Notes: generated from the sequence alone by a model not told the origin. A DNA stretch of 64,000 nucleotides from Anabaena sp. FACHB-1237 (GCF_014696225.1 NZ_JACJPV010000005.1:62001-126000), one strand, 5' to 3'; counted from the stretch's first letter, positions 7,283-16,444 are shown. Program-made: numbers and translations.

Positions 7283-10200
7283 GCACTTCGTTTTCAATTG
7301 ATAATGTTCTATTTTTATCAATGGTTGCCAATTTAATCTCACTGGATCTTGAATAATATGAACTTCTGGAAATGAAGCACAATTAAATACTACATACAAC
7401 CAGTAATCATTCTTCAATCTTTCTGCTGTTTTATATTCATTAGTTGTTAATGCCAACTCACCAACATTTGCCCGTCCTTTGACTTCAATAAACCTCACTG
7501 CACTAGCTTTTAATGGATCTCCAGAATCAATTTCACGGGATATCAAATCAAACCCGCGATTCTCCTTCTCCACACTCACAACTTGCCAACCTCTAGCTTT
7601 TTCATATTCTATAACTGCTTGAATTGCTATTTTTTCAATTTCATCATCATCTACCATCGGCGCAATTTCTGGAGAACTTCTTTCAGGATGGGGTAATACC
7701 CAAGCACGTCCATGATGATGAATATCAGTAATGGCACAACTGGCCTCTTTTTGTAACTCTTCCCGTCGTTGTTCTAACCTGCCATTTAATTCAAATAGTC
7801 GGTCTTCTAGTTGTTTAATGCGACCATCTAACCCTTGTTCTTTAGAACCAGATTCTTTGGTTTGAAATAACTCTGCATATTGAATCTGGATTTTATCAAT
7901 AATCACATTTAGACTAATTTCTATATGATTAGAAATTGTCTGTACTTCCTTTTGTCGCTGTGTACGAATTTCTGTTAAAAAGCTATTTAATTCCTGTTCA
8001 ATTAATGCTTGTTCTACCTGTTCTCGACTAGGTAAACTACTATCATCTGGTAAATAATCAACTAAATTAGCTAAATTCACAGAGTTATTATTATTGTGAT
8101 TATTCTCTGTTTGTACTTCGTTTTGCTTGGTAAAATCTCCTATTTTTGCTGGTACTAAATCTAAAAATAAAGTTGGTTGACGGACAGACATTGTTCCATT
8201 TAACTCTGTCTGCACTACATATAAACGCTCATGGAGTTTTCTACCCCGTCCATCGGTAATAGCAGCCGAAAATACATCTAATCTCGCTGGTTTATGACGG
8301 TGTAAATCAAAAAACACCGCACCCCGACGCAAATCTTCCTGTACTTGGTTAGAAACTTCATCCCGCACACATTCAAATAATGGATGTCCTGGTGTCACCC
8401 ATTCTAAGGTGGGGTCATCTGTTAAGATATTTTTATCAAATGCAATCTTTTTATAATCCCGTCCCAATTTACCAAAGCGGTTTTCTAACCTATCTCCTGT
8501 TGCCCATAAAGTCCGAGGAACACGCCCAATTCTGTATATTTTCTTACCCTTAGCCGTTTCCTTGGGATGAATCCCCGCTATAGGTGCTGCTTGCACAAAG
8601 AAATCATGGATCACTTCCGGTACTAATCTCCGTTCTTTAGCTTCAGCAGATTTACCGATAATTTGTGATAAATTTAATTCCCGTTTCGCCAGTCCTTCCA
8701 AAGCTGAATCACTAATTTTACGGAAACGTTCTGTATCTACTTGTTCTACAATCCGATTAAGAATTACAGACTCAGTAAGATTATGAGCGTACATATCCCG
8801 AATCATCCTTTCTAACTGATTAGCAGGGAAAATATCACCCAGCACGTTAAATACTTTACCTGTCCTATCTGGATCTAAATCCATCTCAATAGCGTGAATC
8901 CTGTCAAACAATTTCCATAAAACGTAACCTTCTTTAGTATTAGTAGCTACAAAGTTAAAAATCAAACAATCTTTATCCTGTCCATAGCGGTGAATCCTAC
9001 CCATACGCTGTTCTAACCGCACTGGATTCCAGGGAATATCATAATTAATCATAAACCAACAGAATTGTAAATTAATACCTTCTCCTGCGGCTTCTGTCGC
9101 TACTAAAACTTGACAATCTTCTCTAAATTCCCGTTCTGAATAAATGCGAGTATGGGGAGTATCTCTATCACCTATTTTCATTCCGCCATGAATTTGAGTA
9201 ACAGTTAATCCCCATTCTTTTAATTTTACTACTAAATAATCTAAAGTATCTTTATGCTCGGTGAAAATGAGCATTTTCATTTTCGGATCTTTAAATATTC
9301 CTTTTTGGGTAATTACTTCTTTTAACTTGACTAATTTAGATTCAATTTCCCGTTTTTCTAATATTAGTGCTTGACTAATTAGTTGATTTAATTGTATAAT
9401 TTCCTGTTTTAAAGCAAAGGGATCTATGGAAGCTACTACACCTTCTAAATCACCGATAATTTTTTGTTGTTCAGGTTCTGGTAATTCTTCAAAATTGTCT
9501 GGTAATTTCTTATTAATTTGTTCTTGACGATAGCTTTCTGGATCTTCTAAAATTCTTTGGCGTTTATCGCGCATTCTTTCTAAACTACGGCGAACAGCGT
9601 AAATACTAGAAGCAAAGCGACGTTGTAACATAGCCATAGTAAAACCTAACGCTCTACCTCTGGCTGTATCATCACTGGCAGCTTTAATTGATTGGTCTTC
9701 TACATAATCAGTAAGTGCATTATAAAATTCTAACTCTTCTGCATCAATTTGAAATTCTATGGTTTCAACTTTACGGTTAGTGAATAGTTTTTTCACAATT
9801 CCTGTTTCTGCATCGGGAAATGTTTTTAACGATTCTTTAGTGCGACGTAGGTAAAAAGGAGCATTATTCCGTTTCATTGCTTCCTCTAAACTGCTCACAT
9901 CTCCATAAACATCTCGGTCTAATAATTCTAGAAATAAACAAAAGTTTTTCGGATCGCCTTTATGGGGTGTAGCTGTCATTAATAAATAGTGGTCGGTAAT
10001 TTTTCCCAGTTCTTCACCAAGTTTATAAGCTAGGGTTTTGCTATCGGAACTGTAGGCACTCATTTTATGTGCTTCATCTACAATAATTAAGTCCCAGTTA
10101 CTTCTTAATAAACTATCTTTTGCGTCCTCAATGCGCGAAACCCAAGATACAGAAGTGACAACTTGATTTTTTTCTTGCCAGGGATTAGAACCATAGTTAG

Positions 10201-10795
10201 CGCGTAGCACATCACCGCGTATCACTTCAAATTCTTCCCGAAATTTGTCTTTGAGTTCTCGTTGCCATTGAAATGTTAGGTTAGCAGGGGTGATAATTAA
10301 TGTACGTTGAACTAATCCTCTAATTTTCAGTTCTTTAATTAATAATCCTGCCATAATTGTTTTTCCCGCACCTGGATCGTCAGCTAGTAAAAACCGAATG
10401 CGAGGCTGTTTTAAGAAATACTCATAAACTGCTTCTAGTTGGTGTGGTAAGGGGTCTACACGAGCGATCGCTAATGCAAAATAAGGATCATATTCATAAG
10501 CTAAACTTAAACGTAATGATTCTATACCAAAGCGAAAATACTGTGCATTACCGTCAAAGGGTTCTTTTTCTGGTGTACATTCTAACTGTTCCAACTGTTC
10601 AGCATTGAGAATGGGTTGATAGGTATAGTTAGTATTGATTCCTGTACCAATGAGTTTTATAGCATCACCCATAGGTATAACCATTAATACCTGTACTGGT
10701 TCTGGAAACATTGAACCACTTACAATTACATTTGCTTTCAGGCGTTCTAGTTTCATAGCTTTACTAATTATATCTGTTTGCATTTGTTTATACAT
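7262..10795 (-). CDS. SNF2-family helicase with C-terminal DUF3883 domain
   Basis: A 1177-aa DNA-dependent ATPase/translocase of the SNF2 superfamily. Motif I is DDPGAGKT near residue 140, motif II is DEAH, motif III is LLMTATPH, and motifs V-VI are ATEAAGEGINLQF and QRMGRIHRYGQ near residue 600. A long coiled-coil region follows (about residues 960-1050). The protein ends in a DUF3883-type nuclease-like domain (EKARGWQVVSVEKENRGFD...RFIEVKGRA). Helicases of this build belong to DNA-modification-linked defence clusters, consistent with the co-directional DUF1156 remnant and DUF499 gene downstream. The last residues (CLDPGLL) and the stop are coded by a hairpin repeat, so the natural C terminus may be replaced. 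All helicase motifs are intact. Confidence 0.9.
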   Translation of the reverse strand: MYKQMQTDIISKAMKLERLKANVIVSGSMFPEPVQVLMVIPMGDAIKLIGTGINTNYTYQPILNAEQLEQLECTPEKEPFDGNAQYFRFGIESLRLSLAYEYDPYFALAIARVDPLPHQLEAVYEYFLKQPRIRFLLADDPGAGKTIMAGLLIKELKIRGLVQRTLIITPANLTFQWQRELKDKFREEFEVIRGDVLRANYGSNPWQEKNQVVTSVSWVSRIEDAKDSLLRSNWDLIIVDEAHKMSAYSSDSKTLAYKLGEELGKITDHYLLMTATPHKGDPKNFCLFLELLDRDVYGDVSSLEEAMKRNNAPFYLRRTKESLKTFPDAETGIVKKLFTNRKVETIEFQIDAEELEFYNALTDYVEDQSIKAASDDTARGRALGFTMAMLQRRFASSIYAVRRSLERMRDKRQRILEDPESYRQEQINKKLPDNFEELPEPEQQKIIGDLEGVVASIDPFALKQEIIQLNQLISQALILEKREIESKLVKLKEVITQKGIFKDPKMKMLIFTEHKDTLDYLVVKLKEWGLTVTQIHGGMKIGDRDTPHTRIYSEREFREDCQVLVATEAAGEGINLQFCWFMINYDIPWNPVRLEQRMGRIHRYGQDKDCLIFNFVATNTKEGYVLWKLFDRIHAIEMDLDPDRTGKVFNVLGDIFPANQLERMIRDMYAHNLTESVILNRIVEQVDTERFRKISDSALEGLAKRELNLSQIIGKSAEAKERRLVPEVIHDFFVQAAPIAGIHPKETAKGKKIYRIGRVPRTLWATGDRLENRFGKLGRDYKKIAFDKNILTDDPTLEWVTPGHPLFECVRDEVSNQVQEDLRRGAVFFDLHRHKPARLDVFSAAITDGRGRKLHERLYVVQTELNGTMSVRQPTLFLDLVPAKIGDFTKQNEVQTENNHNNNNSVNLANLVDYLPDDSSLPSREQVEQALIEQELNSFLTEIRTQRQKEVQTISNHIEISLNVIIDKIQIQYAELFQTKESGSKEQGLDGRIKQLEDRLFELNGRLEQRREELQKEASCAITDIHHHGRAWVLPHPERSSPEIAPMVDDDEIEKIAIQAVIEYEKARGWQVVSVEKENRGFDLISREIDSGDPLKASAVRFIEVKGRANVGELALTTNEYKTAERLKNDYWLYVVFNCASFPEVHIIQDPVRLNWQPLIKIEHYQLKTKCLDPGLL

Positions 10796-10850
10796 TTGTC
10801 TTATTTAAGGCTTGCTAAATAAATGTAAAACCTGGATATGTCAAAAGTTA

Positions 10851-10948
10851 CAAGCTGATCAACACGCAAAAAGTGCCAGAGTTTTCCAGGGGATACCTAA
10901 AAAAGCGTGTATTTTGGGTTGAATAAATCAGAAAATTTGGGCATGACA
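10851..10948 (-). repeat. Dispersed repeat R4, right copy (inverted)
   Basis: The reverse complement is homologous with divergence to 1663-1750. It lies 55 bp beyond the helicase start, on the right border of the island. Between here and 11090 I see only AT-rich spacer. Confidence 0.6.
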
Positions 10949-11090
10949 GCGATAAATTACTGTATTAATCAATAATATAATGTATAAATGTATTCTGTAA
11001 ATATTTTATTAGTTTATTTTTGTTGCGTTAAGTTAAGAATTAGAGATTTTTTGTAATAAAACTTTAATGATCAATACTTCAGACAGCATA

Positions 11091-11197
11091 TACAGCCGTT
11101 TCCGTTATTATGAGATACAGATGTTAATGATCAAACCCTTGTAACACAGGCATCTTGCCTGTTAATAGTGTACCTCATTTACCTTAAATCTGCTGTA
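11091..11197 (+). repeat. MITE-like repeat R2
   Basis: About 107 bp with imperfect terminal inverted repeats TACAGC...GCTGTA, an internal TTTCCGTTATTATGA block and core ACACAGGCATCTTGCCTGT. Relatives lie at 18765-18873 (+) and 47937-48044 (-). It encodes no protein. Confidence 0.8.
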
Positions 11198-11233
11198 AAA
11201 CCTGTCCGATAATTAAATGTGTATCAAATGTGT

Positions 11234-11333
11234 AAGCTGTTGTGCCTTTAACTTGAATAATTAATACAAGCAAGATGCTTGTGCTACTGTAACTTCAGGT
11301 TTTTTAATTATACAGTTTAGTTGCACATTAGCT
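11234..11333 (-). repeat. Dispersed repeat R3, inverted copy
   Basis: The reverse complement matches 1751-1850 almost exactly; only the segment around GCAGCACTCACTG differs. With R4 and R2 it fills the 630-bp spacer 10796-11428. Confidence 0.88.
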
Positions 11334-11428
11334 TATCAAATGTGTATGATCAGCAAAACCTCCTAGGGACAATTCATGAATTGTCCCTACCATAATTTTC
11401 ACCACAAGTCTATAGAGTTTCTATTTTT

Positions 11429-11890
11429 TTAATCTTGGTTTAACTCTCTAGCACAAGTTAAATATCTCGCTAATAAAGCTAAACTAATGCTTGTAAGACT
11501 GGCTGTAATCATCCTGATTTTATTATCTATCTGTGAAAATTGTATATCACTCAAATCACCTTTAAATAAATTAGAAATAATTGGACTTATAAACAGCCAT
11601 AGAAATATCCCCAATGATGTTAATACAGTTAATAACTTAGCTGTTTGTTTAGGTTTACAATAATGTAACCAACGTAAAGCTAGATAACACCCCATTACTT
11701 CCCCTATCCACCAACCTAAGAATACACCTAATAAAACTGGTAATAATCCTTCTAATCCGGCATTAGGCATAAAAAACTTAGTATAGTTAGTGCCTAAATA
11801 TACACCCAAAGCTCCTAATGTAATAGATCCGATTAAACTACCAAAAGCAGCCGCAATGTATCCACCTTGTTTACTTTTTTCTAAAGACAT
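11429..11890 (-). CDS. Small integral membrane protein of unknown function
   Basis: 153 aa with about four hydrophobic segments (residues about 11-33, 48-70, 83-105 and 125-143). The first two are glycine-rich (GSLIGSITLGALGVYLG and VLLGVFLGWWIGEVMG). No catalytic motif is seen. It has an ATG start and no clear Shine-Dalgarno sequence. It stands alone between repeats, convergent with nothing on the left and divergent from the oxidase operon on the right. I do not recognise the family. Confidence 0.6.
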   Translation of the reverse strand: MSLEKSKQGGYIAAAFGSLIGSITLGALGVYLGTNYTKFFMPNAGLEGLLPVLLGVFLGWWIGEVMGCYLALRWLHYCKPKQTAKLLTVLTSLGIFLWLFISPIISNLFKGDLSDIQFSQIDNKIRMITASLTSISLALLARYLTCARELNQD

Positions 11891-11939
11891 TATACCCTTT
11901 ACTATTTAATTAATGTGATTTTATTTCAAAAATAATTGA

Positions 11940-11994
11940 ATTATAGTTAAATTATAGTTGAATTATAGTTAAATTATAGTTGAATTATAGTTGA
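11940..11994. repeat. Five tandem 11-bp AT repeats
   Basis: ATTATAGTTAA and ATTATAGTTGA alternate in units starting at 11940, 11951, 11962, 11973 and 11984. The period is close to one helical turn and may favour curvature. It lies about 50 bp upstream of the membrane-protein gene and about 90 bp from the NtcA-type promoter. Confidence 0.88.
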
Positions 11995-12084
11995 ATTATC
12001 ATATAAAACTCCTATTTTAATTTTGAACGAAACTGTGGTAAATTTTCTAAAATCCTCTTCCCCTTTGCCTCTTGCCCATATTTC

Positions 12085-12125
12085 TGTACATATCATTACA
12101 AAGTTATAATTTGTAATTGTACATT
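12085..12125 (+). promoter_or_regulatory. NtcA-type promoter: TGTA-N8-TACA, 20 bp, TACATT
   Basis: GTACATATCATTAC at 12086-12099 is a perfect GTA-N8-TAC box with matching outer T and A. Exactly 20 bp later, TACATT (12120-12125) satisfies the TAN3T -10 box of NtcA-activated (class II) promoters. NtcA is the global nitrogen regulator and is needed for heterocyst differentiation. The next gene downstream on this strand starts at 12529, which would mean a leader of roughly 400 nt. A second promoter closer to the gene is possible. Confidence 0.55.
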
Positions 12126-12298
12126 AATAAACATAAAAATAATTATTTTTGATTTAAAAATATGAAAATAAAGCAATAGTTAAAAGCTGTTGTTTTACCC
12201 TGTAATCATTGTAAAAGGTTTGCCTTTAGTTATTTGACCAGTTTACAAAAAGTTACTTAACCTAAACTTAATCTGGTTTTTACGTCTAGGAACAATAA

Positions 12299-12330
12299 GA
12301 TCCCCCACTGGTTGAGGAAGTTGGGGATCT
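12299..12330. repeat. Hairpin-family repeat in the oxidase leader
   Basis: AGATCCCCCAC-TGGTTGAGGAA-GTTGGGGATCT is a diverged member of the GATCCCCGACTTC family. It lies between the NtcA-type promoter and the first oxidase-cluster gene, so it would be part of the leader RNA. Otherwise 12126-12528 shows only AT-rich sequence with no further element that I can support. Confidence 0.6.
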
Positions 12331-12528
12331 GGAAGATATGGTAGTCAAAAACACGCCTTTATAGCTTCATAAATTGCTAGGCGTAACTAAGCGTAATTAT
12401 TATTGTGGCAAATATCATCAATTGCACAAATAAACCAATTTTTGATATCTGACGCACTCTAAAAAACAATCAAAAAGCATAAGTTTGATCAAGGTGTAAA
12501 ACCATCGGTCTAAGTCTAGGAGAAGACA

Positions 12529-13029
12529 ATGCTAGATTTTTTCACGTCATTGAATGAACATAATTTACCATATCCAGATCCTTTACATCCTATCGTGGTT
12601 CATTTTGTAATTGCGATGGTATTATTCTCAGTTTTCTGTGATGTGGTTGGTTATTTCACTGGCAAAACTCGGTTATTTGAAGTGAGTTGGTGGAATATGT
12701 GTATTGCTACAGTTTCGATTTTTGTAGCAATTATTTTTGGACAATTTGAAGCAGGTTTAGCGAAACCTTATGAATTAGCTAAATCAATTTTAAATGTTCA
12801 CACTCTTATTGGTTGGTCACTTTCAGGAGTGATCGCTGCTATTAATGCTTGGCGTTATGTTTTGCGGAGTCGTAACCCCAATAAACTGCCATTTCATTAC
12901 ATTGCAGTGGGTATTTTACTAACATTAATTGTTGGTTTACAAGTGTATCTTGGTGATGAACTTGTGTGGGTATATGGCTTACACACTGTGCCAGTCGTGG
13001 AAGCAGTAAAGGATGGACTTTTACCATGA
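12529..13029 (+). CDS. DUF2231 membrane protein, first of oxidase cluster
   Basis: 166 aa with four predicted membrane helices and the DUF2231 signature DPLHPIVVHFVIAMV near the N terminus. DUF2231 proteins sit beside respiratory and redox genes and may bind heme or help assembly; their exact role is not settled. A Shine-Dalgarno-like AGGAGA lies 7 bp upstream. The stop overlaps the next start as ATGA, so the two DUF2231 genes are translationally coupled. As I recall, the same pair precedes the heterocyst-specific cox3 genes of Anabaena, which supports their belonging to the oxidase operon here. Confidence 0.85.
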   Translation: MLDFFTSLNEHNLPYPDPLHPIVVHFVIAMVLFSVFCDVVGYFTGKTRLFEVSWWNMCIATVSIFVAIIFGQFEAGLAKPYELAKSILNVHTLIGWSLSGVIAAINAWRYVLRSRNPNKLPFHYIAVGILLTLIVGLQVYLGDELVWVYGLHTVPVVEAVKDGLLP

Positions 13030-13637
13030 ACTCAGAACTACTTGATCAAATAAGTCACCACATGGGGGCAAATGGCCTACCTTACGTTTTACCTATTCAT
13101 CCTAATTTAGTTCATTTAACTTTGGGATTATTTATTATTGCCATTGTTTTCGATTTTTTAGGTGTGTTCTTTCCTTTGGAAAAATGGGTGTTCAAATTCT
13201 TGGGAATTACTGTAGAACGTTCTCAATTATTTGATGTAGGTTGGTACAATATTTTTGCCGCTTCTGTAATTACCTTTTTTACAGTTGGTGCAGGTTTTTT
13301 TGAAATGTTGTTAGCTGCACCTCCTGCTGATATTAAAAGCCCTTGGGGAATGTTAGCAATGCCCACAATGATGTGGCATGGTGTCGGTGGTGTTTTACTT
13401 TTAGCTATTATTGTGGGCATGACATTTTGGCGTGGTTGGCAACGTTATATTATTGGACTACAACATGAACGAGAAGTACAAATTCCTTATTTAGTTGTAG
13501 GGGCAATAATTATGTTGTTATTGTACTTACATGGCACATTAGGAGCGCATTTAGCAGCAGATTTTGGTGTCCATAATACGGCAGATAAGTTATTGCGAAT
13601 GGGTCAAGATTTGAATCAAGTATTAGGTGGAAAATAG
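13026..13637 (+). CDS. DUF2231 membrane protein, second of oxidase cluster
   Basis: 203 aa from the ATG at 13026, which overlaps the upstream stop (ATGA). A longer upstream frame exists but would overlap the previous gene by about 60 bp. The signature LPIHPNLVHLTLGLFIIAI matches the paralogue just upstream. About four to five membrane helices follow, with a conserved-looking histidine pair (MMWHGVGG, LHGTLGAH) that could ligate heme. It probably works with its partner in assembly of, or electron supply to, the CoxBAC oxidase. Confidence 0.85.
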   Translation: MNSELLDQISHHMGANGLPYVLPIHPNLVHLTLGLFIIAIVFDFLGVFFPLEKWVFKFLGITVERSQLFDVGWYNIFAASVITFFTVGAGFFEMLLAAPPADIKSPWGMLAMPTMMWHGVGGVLLLAIIVGMTFWRGWQRYIIGLQHEREVQIPYLVVGAIIMLLLYLHGTLGAHLAADFGVHNTADKLLRMGQDLNQVLGGK

Positions 13638-13693
13638 CTGTCACCTATGGACTGTAACTTGCTATATTTCCTTTTCTCTCCTTGCTAACTAAC

Positions 13694-14626
13694 ATGAATA
13701 TTCGACTAATTTTGAATTTTTTAACTCTAGCAACTGGGGCGATCGCTGTTACTTTTACAAGTATTTGGATCGGAAAACAATCTTACTCTTGGCTTCCTCC
13801 CCAGGCTGCGGCTGAATCTCATCTTGTTGATGATTTAATCAGTTTTTTAGTGACAATGGGCGCGTTTATTTTCTTAGGAGTAACTGCGGTTCTATTGTAT
13901 TCCATTCTCTTCCATCGGGCGCGAGATACAGACTTTAGTGATGGTCCTCATATTGAAGGTAATATCACTTTAGAAGTAGTGTGGACTGCCATTCCCATTA
14001 TGTTAGTTTTGTGGATAGCTACCTACAGTTATCAAGTTTATGAAGAAATGGGGATTCAAGGACCAAATCATTTATTACATTTGCATAATCCCATAAAAAT
14101 GGTCATGGCAAATAGTGATAATTCAGAAACTCCTGAAATTACTTCTAAAACCACAAAACCCATGGAAGAAATTGACGTTTTAGCTAAACAATGGGCATGG
14201 GTTTTTCACTATCCAGAAAACAACGTTACTAGTACAGAATTGCATTTACCAAGCGATCGGCGCATTCGTTTAAAACTGCATTCAGAAGACGTACTGCACG
14301 GCTTTTATATTCCCGCATTTCGCGTCAAACAAGACATAATTCCTGGTCATAACATTGACTTTGAATTTACTCCCATTCGTCCTGGAGAATATCGCCTCAT
14401 AGACTCCCAATATAGCGGTACATATTTCGCTACCATGACCGCCAATGTAGTTGTAGAAAACTCAGAAACCTACCATCAATGGTTAGCATCCGCCGCAAAA
14501 AATACACCTTCACCTGCGCCTAACCAAGCAGTAGCAGAATATAACCTAAAACTCAAAAATGGCATTGATAGCGGTTGGGAAAGTATTCAACCCGCCGCAC
14601 CTCCACTAGTTAACTTTCCTGGTTAA
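13694..14626 (+). CDS. coxB: Quinol-type terminal oxidase subunit II (no CuA site)
   Basis: 310 aa from the ATG at 13694; an upstream TTG at 13682 is less likely. Two N-terminal membrane helices are followed by a periplasmic or lumenal cupredoxin domain. HSEDVLHGFYIPAF and VKQDIIPG are typical of subunit II. At the CuA loop, where cytochrome oxidases have CxExCGxxH with a following Met, this protein reads DSQYSGTYFATM. Both Cys, the Glu and the second His are gone, so no CuA centre can form. This is the mark of the cyanobacterial alternative respiratory terminal oxidase (ARTO), thought to oxidise plastoquinol rather than cytochrome c or plastocyanin. Confidence 0.92.
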   Translation: MNIRLILNFLTLATGAIAVTFTSIWIGKQSYSWLPPQAAAESHLVDDLISFLVTMGAFIFLGVTAVLLYSILFHRARDTDFSDGPHIEGNITLEVVWTAIPIMLVLWIATYSYQVYEEMGIQGPNHLLHLHNPIKMVMANSDNSETPEITSKTTKPMEEIDVLAKQWAWVFHYPENNVTSTELHLPSDRRIRLKLHSEDVLHGFYIPAFRVKQDIIPGHNIDFEFTPIRPGEYRLIDSQYSGTYFATMTANVVVENSETYHQWLASAAKNTPSPAPNQAVAEYNLKLKNGIDSGWESIQPAAPPLVNFPG

Positions 14627-14653
14627 TCATAAACTGTAACTTTACACCTAAAT

Positions 14654-16306
14654 ATGACAAATATTCCCATAAACAGCTTTAGCCATGCTGAACATCAAGA
14701 TCCAGGAGACTGGAAAAGGTACTTCAGCTTCAGTACCGACCATAAAGTTATCGGTATCCAATATCTCGTTACCTCCTTTATCTTCTTTCTCGTCGGTGGC
14801 ATTTTCGCCATGATCATCCGAGGCGAACTGATCACGCCAGAAGCGGATCTCATAGATCGTACCGTGTACAACGCCATGTTTACCATGCACGGAACAGTCA
14901 TGTTATTCCTGTGGACATTCCCATCCCTCGTTGGTCTTGCTAACTACATTGTCCCCATCATGATCGGGGCGCGGGACATGGCCTTTCCTCGCCTCAACGC
15001 CGCCGCTTTTTGGATGGTCCCAGTGGTCGGTATTTTGATGATCGCCAGCTTTTTTGTACCTGGTGGTCCCTCCCAGTCTGGTTGGTGGGCATACCCCCCC
15101 GTCAGCACTCAGAACCCCACTGGTAACTTAATTACAGGTCAAGTCCTCTGGTTATTAGCAGTGGCAATTTCCGGTGTATCTTCCATTATGGGCGCAGTAA
15201 ATTTTGTTACTACTATCGTCAAAATGCGTGCGCCTGGTATGGGATATTTCAGAATGCCGTTAATGGTATGGGCAGTATTTAGCGCACAAATTATTCAATT
15301 ATTTGGACTACCAGCATTAACAGCCGGAGCAGTAATGTTATTATTTGATATTACTGTGGGTACATCGTTCTTTGACGCAACTAAAGGCGGTGATCCAGTA
15401 ATGTTCCAGCATTACTTCTGGTTTTACTCCCATCCAGCGGTTTATGTAATTATTCTGCCAATTTTCGGCGTATTTTCAGAAATATTCCCCGTTTACTCTC
15501 GCAAACCCCTATTTGGTTATAAAGTTGTCGCTATTTCTTCCATGCTAATCGCTGTAGTAAGCGGTATAGTATGGGTACATCATCTGTATGTAAGTGGTAC
15601 ACCTGGTTGGATGCGGTTATTCTTCATGTTAACAACCATGTTCGTATCTGTACCTACAGGAATTAAAGTATTTGCTTGGGTAGCGACCATTTGGGGTGGA
15701 AAAATACGATTAAATACACCAATGTTATTTGCATTAGGTGGATTAATCATGTTTGTATTTGCTGGGATTACTGGAATAATGCTTTCTTCAGTACCAGTAG
15801 ACGTTCACGTCAATAATACATACTTTGTGGTGGGACATTTCCACTATGTACTGTATGGAACAGTCACAATGGGAATGTATGCAGCCATCTATCATTGGTT
15901 TCCCAAAATGACAGGAAGAATGTTCCATGATGGCTGGGGAAAAGTTCATTTTTGGTTGGCATTTATTGGTACAAATTTGAATTTTTTACCCATGCACCCA
16001 TTAGGTTTACAAGGTATGTTAAGACGTGCAGCCTCTTACGCACCAGACTTAATTGGTTGGAATATTGTAGCTAGTTTGGGTTCATTTTTGTTAGGAATGT
16101 CCACCCTACCTTTTATTTTCAATATGCTAATTTCTTGGATGCAAGGTGAAAAAGCACCGGATAACCCTTGGTTAGCAATTGGTTTAGAATGGGAGATTTC
16201 TTCACCTCCTCCTATTGAGAATTTTGAACAGATTCCAGTGGTAATTAGTGAACCCTATGGTTATGGTAAGTCCGAACCTTTAACAGCTACTTCTGAACAT
16301 AAATAA
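14654..16306 (+). CDS. coxA: Heme-copper terminal oxidase subunit I
   Basis: 550 aa with about twelve membrane helices; the catalytic subunit, reducing O2 to water with proton pumping. Ligands are visible in order. The low-spin heme His lies in MHGTVMLFLWTFP (about residue 76). The CuB His and cross-linked Tyr lie in WFYSHPAVYVIILP. The CuB HH pair is in VHHLYVSG, and the two heme ligands are in VVGHFHYVLYG. It starts 27 bp after coxB. Base composition is slightly richer in GC at the 5' end than its neighbours, perhaps because of selection on codons. It forms the oxidase core with CoxB and CoxC. Confidence 0.97.
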   Translation: MTNIPINSFSHAEHQDPGDWKRYFSFSTDHKVIGIQYLVTSFIFFLVGGIFAMIIRGELITPEADLIDRTVYNAMFTMHGTVMLFLWTFPSLVGLANYIVPIMIGARDMAFPRLNAAAFWMVPVVGILMIASFFVPGGPSQSGWWAYPPVSTQNPTGNLITGQVLWLLAVAISGVSSIMGAVNFVTTIVKMRAPGMGYFRMPLMVWAVFSAQIIQLFGLPALTAGAVMLLFDITVGTSFFDATKGGDPVMFQHYFWFYSHPAVYVIILPIFGVFSEIFPVYSRKPLFGYKVVAISSMLIAVVSGIVWVHHLYVSGTPGWMRLFFMLTTMFVSVPTGIKVFAWVATIWGGKIRLNTPMLFALGGLIMFVFAGITGIMLSSVPVDVHVNNTYFVVGHFHYVLYGTVTMGMYAAIYHWFPKMTGRMFHDGWGKVHFWLAFIGTNLNFLPMHPLGLQGMLRRAASYAPDLIGWNIVASLGSFLLGMSTLPFIFNMLISWMQGEKAPDNPWLAIGLEWEISSPPPIENFEQIPVVISEPYGYGKSEPLTATSEHK

Positions 16307-16314
16307 TTGATATT

Positions 16315-16354
16315 GTGCGTCATATTTATAGGTTTTTTATTAATTTTGACGCAC
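16315..16354. terminator. Hairpin between coxA and coxC
   Basis: A perfect 8-bp stem GTGCGTCA/TGACGCAC encloses an AT-rich loop of about 24 nt and is followed by an AT-rich stretch. It could attenuate transcription into coxC or stabilise the coxA message. A fragment of a common cyanobacterial repeat (ACGCAGAGGCGCAAAG) follows at 16374-16391. Confidence 0.45.
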
Positions 16355-16444
16355 TATTTCTATTTATTTTCTCACGCAGAGGCGCAAAGTCACAGAGAGA
16401 GTAATTGGTAATTAGTAATAAGTTTGTTGAGTAAGTGGGAAGTT

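Noticed and set aside
10357..10608. Plus-strand frame within the SNF2 helicase gene
   Set aside because: Antisense shadow with no coding features.
12966..13025. Extended N terminus of the second DUF2231 protein
   Set aside because: Would overlap the upstream gene by 60 bp; the ATGA overlap at 13026 and the family pattern favour the shorter form.
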